A stretch of 6,734 bases of DNA, from contig JAGLGH010000358.1 in NCBI GenBank assembly GCA_023144115.1, positions 1-6,734 of the forward strand. The letters are read 5' to 3'. Shown in pieces: positions 6,614 to 6,734 of the stretch (within the stretch, counting starts at the first letter, position 1; the number at the start of each line of letters is the position of its first letter). The DNA is from Nanobdellota archaeon. Lineage in GTDB: Archaea > Nanobdellota > Nanobdellia > Woesearchaeales > JAGLGH01. Position numbers and translations under genes: made by a program. Below the pieces are notes generated by a model. That model did not search any database, was not told the DNA's origin, and worked only from the letters and a program-made list of their open reading frames with translations.

Positions 6614-6734
6614 TTACCATGACCCGTGGCTTCCATGACTGCCATGGCTTCCATGACTTCCGTGGCTTGAATGGCTTGCATGATGCCCATGTGTCCCTGT
6701 TGCAGTAGAGTCGCTATAACTTATACCCAGGTTG
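6614..6734 (-). CDS. C-terminus of a protein ending in His-Xaa-Ser repeats (5' end outside window)
   Basis: The minus strand is open from the right edge (first complete codon at 6733-6731) to TAA at 6616-6614, giving the last 39 residues of a protein. They begin NLGISYSDSTATG and end HASHSSHGSHGS...HGSW: seven consecutive His-Xaa-Ser triads (one HAS, one HSS, five HGS) then Trp. Nine histidines fall in the final 25 residues. Third-position differences between units (AGC/AGT, CAC/CAT, GGA/GGC/GGG) indicate the amino-acid pattern is kept by selection. Possible meanings are a metal-binding tail, a low-complexity surface tail like the Gly/Ser-rich W-ending tails of some TPM-domain membrane proteins, or a modified His-Xaa-Ser repeat as in HxsA-type proteins. 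Spacing of 18 nt to the next gene suggests co-transcription. The main body of the protein is not visible. Confidence 0.75.
   Translation of the reverse strand, partial: NLGISYSDSTATGTHGHHASHSSHGSHGSHGSHGSHGSW
6620..6682 (-). repeat. Seven 9-bp tandem units encoding His-Xaa-Ser
   Basis: Seven imperfect 9-bp units on the minus strand, of the form CAY-GGN-AGY (two units instead use GCA or TCA in the middle codon, and the last ends in TCA), lie inside the coding end of the partial gene and keep frame throughout. This explains the alternation of catgac, cgtggc and ccatgg words seen on the plus strand. Confidence 0.85.

Noticed and set aside
6614..6700. CRISPR-like or palindromic repeat array from the repeating catggcttccatgac words
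   Set aside because: The period is 9 bp, there are no spacers, and the words are codons of a His-Xaa-Ser repeat in an open frame.

Overview
The window is A+T-rich and gene-dense. It most likely comes from an uncultivated archaeon, probably a DPANN-type lineage such as Woesearchaeota or Pacearchaeota. Three things suggest this: TATA-like boxes about 20-28 nt before several start codons with no Shine-Dalgarno sequence; short intergenic gaps; and a membrane protein on the minus strand (5828-6595) whose N-terminus is the short helical Lys-rich 'LKKYI..EIKKGFSLKEIKDKLLESGYS' type of module I associate with such genomes. The taxonomy is inference, because no rRNA or other marker gene is present.

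The left two thirds (1-5061) is a redox-enzyme locus. At the left edge is an incomplete radical SAM gene on the minus strand (1-807). It diverges across a 116-nt gap from a plus-strand series of four genes: a radical SAM enzyme with an N-terminal cobalamin-binding-like domain (924-2429), a compact radical SAM enzyme with a C-terminal Cys cluster (2508-3359), a peptidase-U32-like protein with a probable four-Cys iron-sulfur site (3400-4314), and a protein without that Cys set that looks like a divergent U32-type partner (4348-5061). Three radical SAM enzymes plus a U32 pair in 5 kb looks like one anaerobic modification or biosynthetic pathway. Its substrate cannot be read from the sequence.

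The right third (5088-6734) holds surface proteins. A membrane-anchored protein with twelve cysteines (5088-5807, plus strand) converges on a second single-pass membrane protein with eight extracytoplasmic cysteines (5828-6595, minus strand). Upstream of the latter on the same strand, and running off the right edge, is the C-terminus of another protein. It ends in seven consecutive His-Xaa-Ser triads and a final Trp.

The most interesting possibility is that the His-Xaa-Ser tail and the radical SAM cluster are linked, as in the bioinformatically defined His-Xaa-Ser (Hxs) systems, where radical SAM enzymes accompany a His-Xaa-Ser repeat protein. The linkage here is only positional. Simpler explanations for the tail, such as metal binding or a low-complexity surface tail, remain open.
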